A DNA stretch of 64,000 nucleotides from an uncultured Bacteroidales bacterium (lineage in GTDB: Bacteria; Bacteroidota; Bacteroidia; Bacteroidales; Bacteroidaceae). A model generated the notes under the pieces. It saw nothing but the letters and a program-made list of their open reading frames with translations, was not told the DNA's origin and did not search any database. Of the stretch, positions 14,840-25,112 are shown in pieces. The first letter of the stretch is position 1. Each line of letters begins with the position of its first letter. Both the position numbers and the translations under genes were made by a program. The stretch is taken from contig CACYHW010000009.1 in NCBI GenBank assembly GCA_902774335.1, positions 1-64,000 of the forward strand, in the 5' to 3' direction.

Positions 14840-16687
14840 ATGGAGAGTAACGTCAAAGGTAAGGGAAGGTTCTGGATGCTGCTCAGCCACTATTTCGGGC
14901 TGGTCCTTATCTTTGTGCTGCAAAAGCCCCTGTTCATGCTCTACGCCGGCGGCCTGCGTCACCATTACGCCTTCAGGGAGTGGCTGGCGGTCATGTGGCA
15001 CGGAATACCCATCGACCTCTCCGTAGCCGGATATCTTACGCTTTTTCCGCTTCTGATTGTTATCATAGGGATATGGATACAGTCCCTTCCCGTTAAGAGA
15101 ATCATTCAGATCTATGACATTCCTGTGGCACTGCTGCTCTCGTCGCTGTTTGTGGGCGACGCCGTACTCTATCCTTTCTGGGGATTCAAGCTGGACGCAT
15201 CGGTGCTCTTTTATCTTAAGACTCCCAAGGAGGCTGTTGCAAGCGTGTCACCCCTGATGACGGTGCTCGGCATAGTGGTGATCATTGCCGTTGCCTGGAT
15301 AATCTTCAGGATTCTGTCAAGAGCCCTGCGTCCCATAGAGGTGCCATACAACAAGGTGCTCATGAGAGTGCCTGTAACACTCTTCAACCTGATCCTTTTT
15401 GCGCCCCTGTTCCTGGCAATACGCGGTGGAATGGGCGAATCCACCATGAACGTTGGTCATGCCTACTTTACGTCGGACCAGTTCCTGAATCATTCGGCCG
15501 TGAACCCGGGATTCAGCGTACTCAGCTCGCTGAGCAAGACATCTAACTACTCCGAGTGGTACGATTACCTGGACGAGAGCCGCCGTGCCGAGCTGTTCCA
15601 GGGTCTTTATGAGACCGATGACACCGGCGTGGAGCAGCTGCTCAATACCGACCGTCCCAATATACTGGTCATAGTCCTTGAGAGCTTTGGAGGAGATTTT
15701 GTCGATGCCATAAGCGGCAAGAAGGAGGTATCGCCCTGCCTGGACAGCCTGATAAACGAGGGCGTTTTCTTCAGCAACTGCTATGCCGGCAGTTTCCGTA
15801 CCGACCGCGGTCTGGTTTGCATCATGAACGGCCACCCCGGACTTACCAAGACATCCATCATGAAACTGCCTTCCAAGAGCGCCGCTCTGCCGTCGCTTCC
15901 CGGTAAACTGGCTGACAAGGGCTATCAGACATACTTTATGTACGGAGGTGACATCAACTTCACCAACATGAAGAGCTGGCTCTACGGCACGGGATTCAGT
16001 AACGTGACATCGGATGCCGATTTCACCCTGGCCGAGCGTCATACCAACGCATGGGGCGTGAACGATGACATCACATTCAGCCGTCTGCTTTCGGATATAA
16101 AAGAGCGGAAGGATTCACTCTGGTTCCAGGGATTCCTGAGCCTGAGCAGCCACGAGCCCTTTGAGGTTCCCTTCAGCAGGCTGTCCGATAAGGTGGACAA
16201 TGCGTTTGCCTACACCGACAGTTGTCTGGGCGCCTTTGTGAACGGTCTTAAGGAGACTCCGGTGTGGAACAACCTGCTGGTGATGATACTTCCCGACCAT
16301 GGATTCCGTTATACCAAGACCGGTCTTTCAAGCGATCCGCACGTACATCATATCCCGGTACTGTGGGTGGGCGGTGCCGTAAAGAAGCCCATGGTAATTG
16401 ACCGTTTCACCGGACAATCCGACATGGCCGCCACCATTCTGGGCCAGTTGGGAATAGATCACAGCGACTTCAGGTTCAGCCGTAACGTACTGGCTGACTC
16501 CTATACCTATCCGTTCTCTTTCTATACCTACAACAACGGACTGTGCTTTATCGACAGCACGGGCGTGACTCTCTATGACGACGACGCGTCACAGTGTCTT
16601 ATAAATGATTCGTTCGGATCGGAGTTGCGTCTTGACCGCGGAAAGGCTATACTTCAGACCCTGTATGACGATCTGGAGAGCCGCTGA
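14840..16687 (+). CDS. LTA-synthase-family membrane sulfatase/phosphotransferase
   Basis: The 615-residue protein has five N-terminal transmembrane segments (within residues 10-195) and a large extracytoplasmic sulfatase-fold domain from about residue 270. Motifs include ILVIVLESFGGDFVDA (metal-binding Glu), a nucleophile region SFRTDRG (Thr), and LPDHGFRY near residue 482. The family includes lipoteichoic acid synthase and phosphoethanolamine or phosphoglycerol transferases. Because the organism is Gram-negative, transfer of a phospho-alcohol head group to an envelope glycan or lipid is the reasonable inference; the actual acceptor is unknown. A second family member lies at 23142-25103. The start ATG follows rnhA by 6 bp. 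Confidence 0.85.
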   Translation: MESNVKGKGRFWMLLSHYFGLVLIFVLQKPLFMLYAGGLRHHYAFREWLAVMWHGIPIDLSVAGYLTLFPLLIVIIGIWIQSLPVKRIIQIYDIPVALLLSSLFVGDAVLYPFWGFKLDASVLFYLKTPKEAVASVSPLMTVLGIVVIIAVAWIIFRILSRALRPIEVPYNKVLMRVPVTLFNLILFAPLFLAIRGGMGESTMNVGHAYFTSDQFLNHSAVNPGFSVLSSLSKTSNYSEWYDYLDESRRAELFQGLYETDDTGVEQLLNTDRPNILVIVLESFGGDFVDAISGKKEVSPCLDSLINEGVFFSNCYAGSFRTDRGLVCIMNGHPGLTKTSIMKLPSKSAALPSLPGKLADKGYQTYFMYGGDINFTNMKSWLYGTGFSNVTSDADFTLAERHTNAWGVNDDITFSRLLSDIKERKDSLWFQGFLSLSSHEPFEVPFSRLSDKVDNAFAYTDSCLGAFVNGLKETPVWNNLLVMILPDHGFRYTKTGLSSDPHVHHIPVLWVGGAVKKPMVIDRFTGQSDMAATILGQLGIDHSDFRFSRNVLADSYTYPFSFYTYNNGLCFIDSTGVTLYDDDASQCLINDSFGSELRLDRGKAILQTLYDDLESR

Positions 16688-17635
16688 TCACTCCTGCTGA
16701 TTGTTCTTACCGTTTCTCTTGGCTACGGCCAGCCACTCCTGATAACCCTGGCGTGTGCGTTTCCATCGGTTATGTGTCCACAACCACAGTTCGGGGCACT
16801 CGCGGATATTGTCCTCAAGCAGACGCATGTATTTTTCGGTTACGGCAAACTCCGGAAGATCGGCCGTATGCTCAAAAATGAGCTGAAGGTCACAGCGGTA
16901 ATAGCCGCGGCGCTTGCGGGTTATATGCATATACCACACCTCCAGGTCCAGCCTGCGGGCCAGACGCTCGGCGCCGGTAAAGACGGGAGTCTCCCTGTTC
17001 ATGAACTGTGTCCAGTAGTGTATGTTCCACCACAGGGGCACCTGGTCGGCAATCATTCCTATAAAGAACTTAGTGCCCTCGTTCCTGTAACTCAGGAAAC
17101 GTCTGAGGACCTGTTCCATGGGTATGCTCTCCGTACCGAACCTATTGCGCAGCTTGTACATGAACAGTTCCATGGCGGGGTTCTCCAACTTGTGATAAAC
17201 CTGTCCTCCCACAAAGTTGTCCACTCCTTCAAAGAAGAGGTTCATGGAGGGTATCCATTCCCAGTTGCCCACATGTCCCAGATAGCCGATGCCCGACCTT
17301 CCCTTACGGGTCTCGCTCACCAGCTTCTCCTGACCGGTAAACTCCATGTGACGCATTATCCAGCGCTTTCCGGCCGATACGGTCTTGAGAGCCTCTACTA
17401 TCTGGCACGCAAACTGATAGTAGAACCTGAGCTCGGTACGGCGCAGCCACGCGCGGTCCTTGTCGGGGAACGATAGGGCCAGGTTGGTGCGTACAATCTT
17501 ACGTCTGTACCGCAGGGGCGGACAGATGAACATTAGGAGCCAGACTATATCCGAAAAGAGGTACAATATGGGAAGCGGAAGCAGGGAGATAACCCATACC
17601 AGACCATACAGAACCGATGCCAGGAATTTAGCCAT
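16688..17635 (-). CDS. Lipid A biosynthesis acyltransferase (LpxL/HtrB family)
   Basis: The 315-residue inner-membrane protein has one N-terminal hydrophobic segment (about 10-35) and the HX4E catalytic motif in GHVGNWEW near residue 121. This motif defines lysophospholipid/lipid A late acyltransferases, which add a secondary acyl chain to Kdo-lipid A or its relatives. It ends the operon after the PAP2 phosphatase and outer membrane protein genes; the spacing to PAP2 is two bases. That context supports lipid A maturation or modification. Which acyl chain is transferred is not determinable from sequence. Confidence 0.9.
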   Translation of the reverse strand: MAKFLASVLYGLVWVISLLPLPILYLFSDIVWLLMFICPPLRYRRKIVRTNLALSFPDKDRAWLRRTELRFYYQFACQIVEALKTVSAGKRWIMRHMEFTGQEKLVSETRKGRSGIGYLGHVGNWEWIPSMNLFFEGVDNFVGGQVYHKLENPAMELFMYKLRNRFGTESIPMEQVLRRFLSYRNEGTKFFIGMIADQVPLWWNIHYWTQFMNRETPVFTGAERLARRLDLEVWYMHITRKRRGYYRCDLQLIFEHTADLPEFAVTEKYMRLLEDNIRECPELWLWTHNRWKRTRQGYQEWLAVAKRNGKNNQQE

Positions 17636-17637
17636 AA

Positions 17638-18906
17638 TCAGAAGTTGAAATTGAAGCGTGCGCCCAGAACGAATGACCTCCAGACTTTGTCATAATAATC
17701 CAAACCGCCGTTGACCGCAACGCTTGAGAACGATGAGGTCCTGACGGTCATGCCTAAGTTGGCATAGCAGTGAAGCCCGGCGGGAATATCCCATTCCAAC
17801 GGCATATCCTGACTGTCCAGGAAGCTGTAGCTGTTGGCACAGGGTGAATAACCGGCTATAGCCTGCCCGTTCAGGCTTATCCTGCTGAGTACGGGTATGT
17901 CCATCTCCAGTCCGGCGCCCACGGTGTAGACATCGGCCACGCTGCCCATGTCGGGCAGGAATACGGGATCCTTGCCGGTCCATTTCATCTGGGTTACTCC
18001 GGCGTGGATTGCGGGTCCTATGTAACCGGGCATCCAGGTGGCGTCAATGCCTATGGAGCAGGCAGGCTTGGCATCGGGATTGCCGTATCCGGCATTCGTA
18101 AAGACATCGGCCCCGAAGGAGTAGCTTGTGGTCAGACCGAATCTCCACTGTACCGTCTCGTCAATATCGGGAGCCATGATGGGTTTGCGCAGGCCCTGCT
18201 CGCCGAATATTATATCGGTGAGCTCGTACGCCAACTCAGTGGAGAATATGCCTATTGCGGCTCCGCCCAGCACATCCGAACACCAGTGACGGTTGGCAAT
18301 GACACGGAACAATCCGGTTGTGGCGGCCAGCCCGTATCCTCCCACGCTTATCCAGGGGCTCACCGTCTCGCCGTACTCCTTATGGAGCAAATGAGCGGCC
18401 ATGAATGCTGTTGCGGTATGTCCCGAAGGGTATGAGTTGAAGCCCCTTGAATCGGGACGCTCTCTGTCTATCATGTTTTTGGTGGCCTGTGTAATGCCGT
18501 TCATCAGGCCTACGGCGGCAAGATCGGCCGTAATCATGCGCGGCCAGTCGCTGCGACCCTCCAATCCTGCAATCTTGAGCAGATACATGATTGCTGCGGG
18601 TGAATACTGGATCAAATCGGCCGATTTGAGTGCCGGCGATGCTATGTGTCCCTTCTTGATGATGGTCTTGTCCAGATAGTTGTCGTTGTAGAGTATGCTT
18701 GTGGCAAGCAGGCCTACAGGCAGCAGCGAACGGTCTGTCAGAGTTGCCGGCTTGAACGCTATGCTGGACGAATCGCGGCCCAGTGACCAGTTGAGCGCGT
18801 AATCAATCTCTCTTAACGGCTTGTAGGGCTTGAAGGGGTTGATGATGGCGTGGGCCCTCGTAAACGGGAGCAGCAGTATGGCCGATATGAGCAGGAGTCT
18901 CTTCAT
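17638..18906 (-). CDS. PAP2 phosphatase with C-terminal beta-barrel-like domain
   Basis: The 422-residue protein has a signal peptide (ending RAHA) and a PAP2 domain at about 60-235. The three PAP2 motifs are visible: KNMIDRERP, YPSGHTATAF, and a variant third motif FRVIANRHWCSDVLGG. Residues about 245-422 are rich in alternating polar/aromatic strands and end with NFNF, as outer-membrane barrels often do. PAP2 enzymes remove phosphate from lipids such as lipid A or undecaprenyl pyrophosphate. The operon context (LpxL-type gene downstream) favours lipid A or a related lipid. The barrel-like tail is unusual and may put the enzyme at the outer membrane. The gene overlaps the upstream gene by 4 bp. 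Confidence 0.82.
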   Translation of the reverse strand: MKRLLLISAILLLPFTRAHAIINPFKPYKPLREIDYALNWSLGRDSSSIAFKPATLTDRSLLPVGLLATSILYNDNYLDKTIIKKGHIASPALKSADLIQYSPAAIMYLLKIAGLEGRSDWPRMITADLAAVGLMNGITQATKNMIDRERPDSRGFNSYPSGHTATAFMAAHLLHKEYGETVSPWISVGGYGLAATTGLFRVIANRHWCSDVLGGAAIGIFSTELAYELTDIIFGEQGLRKPIMAPDIDETVQWRFGLTTSYSFGADVFTNAGYGNPDAKPACSIGIDATWMPGYIGPAIHAGVTQMKWTGKDPVFLPDMGSVADVYTVGAGLEMDIPVLSRISLNGQAIAGYSPCANSYSFLDSQDMPLEWDIPAGLHCYANLGMTVRTSSFSSVAVNGGLDYYDKVWRSFVLGARFNFNF

Positions 18907-19979
18907 TGCTGGCTGTGTAAATTCATGTACCTGCCGAGTCTGAACTTGAGTGTTATCAGCTGCTGGTTGTGTATCTGATTGTCGGATGTCATGTGCATGT
19001 TCCAGTTGAATCCCATCAGAACGTTTTGCCGGTTAATGAGCTGGACCTTGAACTCCGTTTTCAAGTATCGGCCGTCCTGGTAGAACGGGTCGCTGCGGTG
19101 AAAGGCCAGACCCGCTTCGCTGTCTCTAAGGAAAGGCTGCTGGTTCCCGCCATTATAGAGGGTGGTTTTTATGTCAAACATTTTCCAACCTACCTGTATG
19201 TCGCCCAGGAATCCTATCGGCTTGTGCCAATCACCGTCCTTGCGGCAGCGTATCATTGAGTAGAGCAATCCCACATTTGCCATCACTCTCCAGTCTGAAT
19301 CAATGATCTGGCTCAGGTTAAAACCTATGTAGGGGTTGAACTGGAACTGGTCGTATATAAAATGCCCATCCTCCTTCGGTTTGGCCCAATGGGTCATGGT
19401 TACAAACCATCCGGCGTGAATTAAATCATATTCAGGCAAACCACACTCTCCGTCCTTTCCACTATAGGACACGTATCCGTCCCATACTATGCGGAATGCC
19501 TCACGCTGTGTCTCTGTCTGGCGGCTGAACCAGTTGCAGTACAGTTCCGTCTGCCAGTATTGACCGTAACGCTGAAACAGTGTGCCGTTTATGGTGGGTT
19601 CAAAAAACGCGATGGAATCATACAGAAGGGCATCGGGGAGCTGCCTGTGAAGCTCACCGCGCGGAATGCTTCCGAACAGAGCATTCCATTTGTCGTGATG
19701 ATACTTGTAGTAGAGTATGATGTTGGGATCTATCCTGTCCTCGGCTCCGAACTCCCATATCTTGGAGAATCCCGCAATGAGTTCACTCTGATCGTATCTG
19801 ATGCCGACCTTGGGCATGACGCGCATTCCGTAGATGGTCTGCGGAAGCATGTCGTTCTTGTACTCACGGTTGTCAAAAAGACCGTCAAATTCCACGTCGG
19901 CGTATAGATCCTGACTGTGGGCTCCAATGCATAGCATTGACAATGCGGCCGATATAAACAGTTTAAGATGACGGGTCAT
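18903..19979 (-). CDS. Predicted outer membrane beta-barrel protein
   Basis: I do not recognise a named family. The ATG at 19979 gives a 358-residue protein with a signal peptide (MTRHLKLFISAALSMLCIGAHSQ); a TTG two codons earlier is less likely. The mature part is rich in alternating aromatic strands (for example KVGIRYDQSELIAGFSKIWE and WRVMANVGLLYSMIRC), consistent with an outer membrane barrel of perhaps 14-18 strands. It is the first gene of the operon with the PAP2 phosphatase and the lipid A acyltransferase, so a role at the outer membrane lipid layer is likely. A -7 element lies 27 bp upstream. Confidence 0.7.
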   Translation of the reverse strand: MTRHLKLFISAALSMLCIGAHSQDLYADVEFDGLFDNREYKNDMLPQTIYGMRVMPKVGIRYDQSELIAGFSKIWEFGAEDRIDPNIILYYKYHHDKWNALFGSIPRGELHRQLPDALLYDSIAFFEPTINGTLFQRYGQYWQTELYCNWFSRQTETQREAFRIVWDGYVSYSGKDGECGLPEYDLIHAGWFVTMTHWAKPKEDGHFIYDQFQFNPYIGFNLSQIIDSDWRVMANVGLLYSMIRCRKDGDWHKPIGFLGDIQVGWKMFDIKTTLYNGGNQQPFLRDSEAGLAFHRSDPFYQDGRYLKTEFKVQLINRQNVLMGFNWNMHMTSDNQIHNQQLITLKFRLGRYMNLHSQQ

Positions 19980-20005
19980 GTTCAAAAACTTATCAACATA
20001 TTGGG

Positions 20006-20013
20006 CAAAGTTA
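20006..20013 (-). promoter_or_regulatory. Putative envelope operon -7 element
   Basis: The minus strand reads TAACTTTG, matching TAnnTTTG, and lies 27 bp upstream of the outer membrane protein ATG. No clear -33 TTTG is present. Confidence 0.45.
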
Positions 20014-20058
20014 CCTAATTATAACGCATTTCCCGTTTTTTAGGCCGTATAAAATTTG

Positions 20059-20066
20059 TAACTTCG
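20059..20066 (+). promoter_or_regulatory. Putative ABC transporter -7 element
   Basis: TAACTTCG is one mismatch from TAnnTTTG and lies 26 bp upstream of the ABC transporter ATG. Support is modest. Confidence 0.3.
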
Positions 20067-20092
20067 CGAATCAAACAAATGTATCTGCTTAA

Positions 20093-21934
20093 ATGAAAGA
20101 GCTTTTCGCATTTCTGAGACGTTTTGTGCGCCCCTATCGCCGTAATCTGGTGGGCAGCGTGGTGTACAATCTGCTTTCGGCCATACTCAATGTCTTCTCG
20201 TTTGCGCTCATTGTTCCGATACTCAGGATTCTGTTCAAGATAGACACGGAGGTGTATGTCTATACCCCGCTTTCCCAGGCTGAGGGAGTAAGGGAGTATG
20301 TTCAGGTTCTCACGAATAATTTCTTCTTCAAGGTTTCCGAGTTTGTCGATATGTACGGCGAGTCCCGCACCCTGCTTATCCTGGGTCTGGTTCTCATTGT
20401 GATGACATTCTTCAAGACCGCCTGCTACTTCGGTGCATCGGCCGTGATGGTGCCGCTGCGTAACGGTGTGGTACGTGACATAAGAATCCGCATTTATGAC
20501 AAGATACTTAGCCTGCCCATGGGCTTTTTCTCCAAGGAGCGTAAGGGCGACATCATAACCCGCATGAGCGGTGACGTGACCGAGATTGAGAATTCCATCA
20601 CCCAGTCTCTGGACATGCTCATCAAGAACCCCATCCTGATTCTGGTCTATCTGGGAACTTTGATTGCCATCAGCTGGAAGATGACCATCTTCACGCTGGT
20701 TATCGGACCGCTCATTATCTGGGTGATGGGCTCCATCGGACGTAAGCTCAAGGCCACCTCTCTGGTGGTTCAGTCTTTCTGGAGCGAGACCATGTCGGAG
20801 CTCGAGGAGACTCTGGGAGGCCTGCGTGTGATCAAGGCTTTCCTGGCCGAGGGTAAGATGTCCAAGCGCTTTGCAGCCAGCAGTGAGCAGCTGCGCAAGG
20901 CATCCAACCGCGTTCATCTTCGTCAGGCCCTTGCCCATCCGGTAAGCGAATTCATGGGAACGGCTCTGATTGTGCTTGTGCTCTGGTTCGGCGGAACACT
21001 TATCCTGGGTGGCAACGCCAGCATCGACGCCTCTACCTTCATCTGGTACATGACCATCCTGTACAGCGTAATCAATCCTATCAAGGACTTCTCAAAGGCC
21101 GGTTACGCCATTCCCAAGGGACTTGCATCGGTTGACCGTATAGACAAGATCCTGCTGGCCGAGAATAATATCACCGACTGCGAGAACCCCGAGGAACTCA
21201 AGGAGGTCAAGAACGAGATACGTTACAATGGCGTCTCATTCTCATACGAGGATGACCGCGAGGTTCTTCATAACATAGACCTGACCATCCCGCGCGGCAA
21301 GACCGTGGCACTGGTAGGACAGTCGGGATCCGGTAAGTCCACCCTTGTGGATCTGCTGCCGCGTTTCTACGACGTAAAGAACGGCTTCATCACTATTGAC
21401 GGCAAGGATATCCGCAAGGTCTCTCTCAAGTCACTGCGCAGCCTGATGGGTAACGTGAACCAGGAGGCAATCCTGTTCAACGACACGTTCTACAACAACA
21501 TCACCTTCGGTGTCAAGGATGCTACCCGCGAGCAGGTCATCGCAGCGGCCAAGATAGCCAATGCACACGATTTCATCATGGAATCGGAGAACGGATACGA
21601 TACCAACATAGGTGACCGCGGCTGTCTGCTCTCAGGAGGTCAGAGACAGCGCATAAGCATAGCCCGCGCCATACTCAAGAACCCGCCCATCCTGATTCTG
21701 GACGAGGCAACCAGCGCACTTGACACGGAGTCGGAGCGTCTGGTGCAGGAGGCTCTTGAGCGCCTTATGAAGGACCGTACTACAATTGCCATCGCACACC
21801 GTCTGTCGACCATCAAAAATGCCGATGAAATCTGTGTTCTGCATGAGGGTCAGATAGTGGAGCGCGGTACGCACGAGGAGCTGATAGCTCTCAACGGATA
21901 TTATAAGAGACTGCATGACATGCAGCAACTGTAA
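20093..21934 (+). CDS. ABC exporter, fused permease/ATPase (MsbA-like)
   Basis: The 613-residue half-transporter has a six-helix membrane domain (about residues 15-340) and a C-terminal ATPase. Walker A is GQSGSGKST, the signature is LSGGQRQR, and Walker B with the catalytic Glu is [12 protein letters not shown]. The best family match is the MsbA/lipid exporter group, which flips lipid-linked molecules across the inner membrane as a homodimer. A lipid A or lipid substrate is plausible given the adjacent envelope operon, but other exporters share this architecture. It is followed by purT after 22 bp, with no obvious functional link. Confidence 0.9.
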   Translation: MKELFAFLRRFVRPYRRNLVGSVVYNLLSAILNVFSFALIVPILRILFKIDTEVYVYTPLSQAEGVREYVQVLTNNFFFKVSEFVDMYGESRTLLILGLVLIVMTFFKTACYFGASAVMVPLRNGVVRDIRIRIYDKILSLPMGFFSKERKGDIITRMSGDVTEIENSITQSLDMLIKNPILILVYLGTLIAISWKMTIFTLVIGPLIIWVMGSIGRKLKATSLVVQSFWSETMSELEETLGGLRVIKAFLAEGKMSKRFAASSEQLRKASNRVHLRQALAHPVSEFMGTALIVLVLWFGGTLILGGNASIDASTFIWYMTILYSVINPIKDFSKAGYAIPKGLASVDRIDKILLAENNITDCENPEELKEVKNEIRYNGVSFSYEDDREVLHNIDLTIPRGKTVALVGQSGSGKSTLVDLLPRFYDVKNGFITIDGKDIRKVSLKSLRSLMGNVNQEAILFNDTFYNNITFGVKDATREQVIAAAKIANAHDFIMESENGYDTNIGDRGCLLSGGQRQRISIARAILKNPPILILDEATSALDTESERLVQEALERLMKDRTTIAIAHRLSTIKNADEICVLHEGQIVERGTHEELIALNGYYKRLHDMQQL

Positions 21935-21956
21935 GGATGTTATTTCATTCAACAAT

Positions 21957-23141
21957 ATGGTAAAGATAGGAACTCCGCTTACAAAGGTTGCCAAGAAGGC
22001 GCTTCTGTGCGGCTCAGGTGAACTGGGAAAGGAGGTTGCAATCGAATTGCAGCGCTTTGGTGTCGAGGTGGTTGCCCTTGACAGGTATGAGAACGCCCCT
22101 GCCATGCAGGTGGCTCACCGCAGTTATGTACTCTCAATGCTGGACGGCGCACGTCTGCGTGAGATTATCGAGAAGGAAAAGCCGGATATGATCATTCCCG
22201 AGGTAGAGGCCATTGCTACTCCCGAGCTGGTTAAGCTGGAAAAGGAGGGTTACAACGTAATCCCCACAGCCAACGCTACATTCCTTACTATGAACCGTAA
22301 GGGTATCCGTCAGCTTGCACACGAGAAGCTGGGTCTGCCCACATCCAACTACCGTTTTGCCGCTACCCGTGAGGAGTTCGATGCCGCCATCAAGGAGATA
22401 GGCACACCCTGCGTGGTTAAGCCCATCATGAGTTCATCAGGTCATGGTCAGAGCGTTTGCAAGACTCCTGCCGATGCCGATGCTTCATGGAAGATTGCCC
22501 AGGAGGGCGGTCGCGCCGGAGGCGGTGAGGTTATCGTTGAGGGTTTTGTAAAGTTCGACTATGAGATCACTCTTCTGACCGTACGTCACAGCGGCGGTAC
22601 CACATTCCTGAACCCCATAGGTCACCATCAGGTTGACGGCGACTACCGTGAGTCATGGCAGGCACAGCCCATGAGCGACAAGGCCATTGCACAGGCTCAG
22701 GATATCGCCAAGAAGATTACCGACGCTCTGGGCGGTTACGGTATCTTTGGCGTAGAGATGTTTATCTGCGGTGACGATGTACTCTTCAGCGAGGTTTCAC
22801 CCCGTCCGCACGATACCGGTATGGTAACAATGATTTCACAGGATCTGTCGGAGTTCGCACTGCACGCACGTGCCGTACTCGGCCTGCCTATCCCCAAGAT
22901 CAACTTCTACGGCCCCAGCGCTTCAAAAGCTATCGTAGTTGAGGGTGATACCACAATGGTAGAGTTCGAGAACCTTGATGAGATTCTGTCAGAGCCCGAT
23001 GTACAGATCCGTCTGTTCGGCAAGCCCTTCATTAAGGGTCACCGTCGTATGGGTGTAATCCTGGCCCGCGCCGAGAGCGTTGAGAAGGCTCTGGAGAAGG
23101 TTGAGCGTGCTTACGCTAAGCTTAAGGTCAAGGTTTATTGA
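21957..23141 (+). CDS. purT: Formate-dependent phosphoribosylglycinamide formyltransferase
   Basis: The 394-residue ATP-grasp enzyme makes formyl-GAR from GAR, formate and ATP in purine synthesis, bypassing the folate-dependent PurN route. The ATG at 21957 gives the family N-terminus ([19 protein letters not shown]); an upstream extension overlapping the ABC gene is spurious. The nucleotide-binding entry [12 protein letters not shown] is near residue 21. The ATP-grasp core has [16 protein letters not shown] and the metal-binding region [15 protein letters not shown] near residue 280. The C-terminal domain includes [14 protein letters not shown]. Length is normal. Confidence 0.96.
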   Translation: MVKIGTPLTKVAKKALLCGSGELGKEVAIELQRFGVEVVALDRYENAPAMQVAHRSYVLSMLDGARLREIIEKEKPDMIIPEVEAIATPELVKLEKEGYNVIPTANATFLTMNRKGIRQLAHEKLGLPTSNYRFAATREEFDAAIKEIGTPCVVKPIMSSSGHGQSVCKTPADADASWKIAQEGGRAGGGEVIVEGFVKFDYEITLLTVRHSGGTTFLNPIGHHQVDGDYRESWQAQPMSDKAIAQAQDIAKKITDALGGYGIFGVEMFICGDDVLFSEVSPRPHDTGMVTMISQDLSEFALHARAVLGLPIPKINFYGPSASKAIVVEGDTTMVEFENLDEILSEPDVQIRLFGKPFIKGHRRMGVILARAESVEKALEKVERAYAKLKVKVY

Positions 23142-25103
23142 TTATTCAGGAATAACCAATTCTTTGGTTGTCATGTGCTCAAGGTACTGTTGAATCAGTG
23201 CCTTGAGTTCTTTTATCATCTCTTCTTCCACCTCGGGCATGGTTCCTTTGAGGTTCTCCTTGAGTGCGGCATCCTTGCGGAAGGCATATAATCCTGCCTG
23301 CTGCTCTCCGTCGAACTTGATCATCCAGTCACCCTTGTAGTACATGTACATGCCGTTCTGATAGTTGGCTGCCCATGTCTGGTCATCGGGCGTGGCAAAG
23401 AGGTTCTGTCCGAAACTTATGAAAGGCTTGTCATATCCCAGGTAACCCAGAATGGAGGGGAGGATGTCCGACTGCTGGGCTATGGCATCACGGTGTCCGG
23501 CTATATCTCCTGACGGATCGTAGAATATGATGGGTATGCGGAACTGGCCGTATTCGGCCTGATAGGCGGGATGCTCAGACTGGTTGGTGTGATCGGCCGT
23601 GAGAACAAACAGCGTGTTGTTGAACCAAGGCTCCTTGCTGGCCTTCTCAAAGAACAGACGCAGGGCGTTGTCCGAGTAGCGGATGCAGCGGTACATATCC
23701 AGGTTGGGTTCCTCGGGATAGATGTCCTTGTAACGGTCCGGAATGTTGAACGGATGGTGTGATGTGGCGGTGAAAACAGTCGAAACGAACGGCTCCTTGA
23801 AGCTGCTCAGCTTGGCGCACATGAATTGCAGGAACTCCTCGTCCCAGATGGCCCATACTCCGTCAAACATGCTGTGACCTCCAAACCTGGGGTCGGCGTC
23901 GAACTCTTCCATGCCAAAGTAATCCTTATAGCCGATGGCGCGCGAGTATGACTGGAATCCCATGGACTGGTTGTCGGCTCCGTGGAAATATGCCGAGTAG
24001 TAACCCTTGCGGTCCAACTCCTCGGCCAGGCCGCTTACCTCCTTTGACATCATGGTGGTGGTAAGCACAAAGTTGTCCTTAAGCATGGGGATGCCTGACA
24101 GTACCGACGGCGATGCATCTATGCTCTTACGGCCGTTGGCAAACGAGTGCTCAAAGGTCAGGCTGCGGCTCATGAGTGAATCCAGGAACGGAGTGCAGTC
24201 GTGTATACCCTCAAGTCCCTTGTTCATGAATCCCACGTACTCTCCGCCAAAGCTCTCAAGAATGAATACAACCACGTTCTTGGGGGTGAAAACGGCGGTG
24301 GAATCGGGCATTATTACGGGTGAGTATATCTCCTCAAGTTCCTCCTGACTGAAATATGTGGGAACCTCGATCTTGACTCTTCCGGCAGTACGGATAACGC
24401 AGAAGGGGGTGTTGAGCACAGCTGCCGCATCGGCGGGACGGTCGGCGTACTGGTATGCGTTACTCATGGTGATGGGCCTGATGCTTGTGGATATGCCGCC
24501 TCTTATGCCGATCACGCTTACGAACATGCAGAGCAGCAGGCAGCTGGTTTTGACGGCATAGTATACCGAAAGTCTCTTGTACTGTACCGCAACGGGAATC
24601 CTTATCGTTATGCACAGTATCCACACCATCATGATGAACAGGAGTACCAGATACCAGTTGTCCAAAACGGCGTTCAATACTATGGTGCGCATCTGGCCTC
24701 CGCTCTCGTTCTGGAATTCGGCCAGAACGTTCAGTGTGCTTCGGCATCCGGTAAAGGGGAAGTAGACGGTGTCAATCAGGTTGGCGGCTATGCCGGCCGA
24801 CACCAGGATTATGAGTATTACCTTGACAATGCTGTAGTAGGTCCTGTTCTCCTTGAAATGCAGTGGGAGCATGGTCAGGAACATGTAAGGAACGGTCAGA
24901 TACATGATTCCGGCGGTATCGAACCTGAGTGCTCCGCGAAGCATCTTCAATATGATCGCTGAGTCCAGATTGCCCCTGTAAACATCCCAGTTGTACCACA
25001 TGAAAACAACGCGGCACACCATGAATGAGATGTAGATAACAAGAAGATTCAAAAGGACTGTCATGAACGGAGTCATGAACAGGGCATTGTCTTTTTTTCT
25101 CAT
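23142..25103 (-). CDS. LTA-synthase-family membrane sulfatase/phosphotransferase
   Basis: The 653-residue protein has five N-terminal membrane segments (within about 10-215) and a periplasmic sulfatase-fold domain. Key motifs are VVVFILESFGGEYVG, the nucleophile region ANGRKSIDASPS (Ser or Thr position), FHGADNQSMGF, and the metal-binding LTADHTNQSE. As with the 14840-16687 paralogue, it probably transfers a phospho-alcohol to an envelope lipid or glycan; its acceptor is unknown. It is the last gene of an operon with the arabinose-5-phosphate isomerase and PfkB-type kinase, which might point to the Kdo-containing part of LPS, though that is inference. It converges with purT with no gap. Confidence 0.85.
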   Translation of the reverse strand: MRKKDNALFMTPFMTVLLNLLVIYISFMVCRVVFMWYNWDVYRGNLDSAIILKMLRGALRFDTAGIMYLTVPYMFLTMLPLHFKENRTYYSIVKVILIILVSAGIAANLIDTVYFPFTGCRSTLNVLAEFQNESGGQMRTIVLNAVLDNWYLVLLFIMMVWILCITIRIPVAVQYKRLSVYYAVKTSCLLLCMFVSVIGIRGGISTSIRPITMSNAYQYADRPADAAAVLNTPFCVIRTAGRVKIEVPTYFSQEELEEIYSPVIMPDSTAVFTPKNVVVFILESFGGEYVGFMNKGLEGIHDCTPFLDSLMSRSLTFEHSFANGRKSIDASPSVLSGIPMLKDNFVLTTTMMSKEVSGLAEELDRKGYYSAYFHGADNQSMGFQSYSRAIGYKDYFGMEEFDADPRFGGHSMFDGVWAIWDEEFLQFMCAKLSSFKEPFVSTVFTATSHHPFNIPDRYKDIYPEEPNLDMYRCIRYSDNALRLFFEKASKEPWFNNTLFVLTADHTNQSEHPAYQAEYGQFRIPIIFYDPSGDIAGHRDAIAQQSDILPSILGYLGYDKPFISFGQNLFATPDDQTWAANYQNGMYMYYKGDWMIKFDGEQQAGLYAFRKDAALKENLKGTMPEVEEEMIKELKALIQQYLEHMTTKELVIPE

Positions 25104-25112
25104 TTCATCGGT

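Noticed and set aside
20015-20938. A 307-codon open frame on the minus strand
   Set aside because: It lies entirely antisense to the start of the ABC transporter gene, which has full motifs. Its product has no recognisable features and is rich in His and Gln as expected for a shadow frame.
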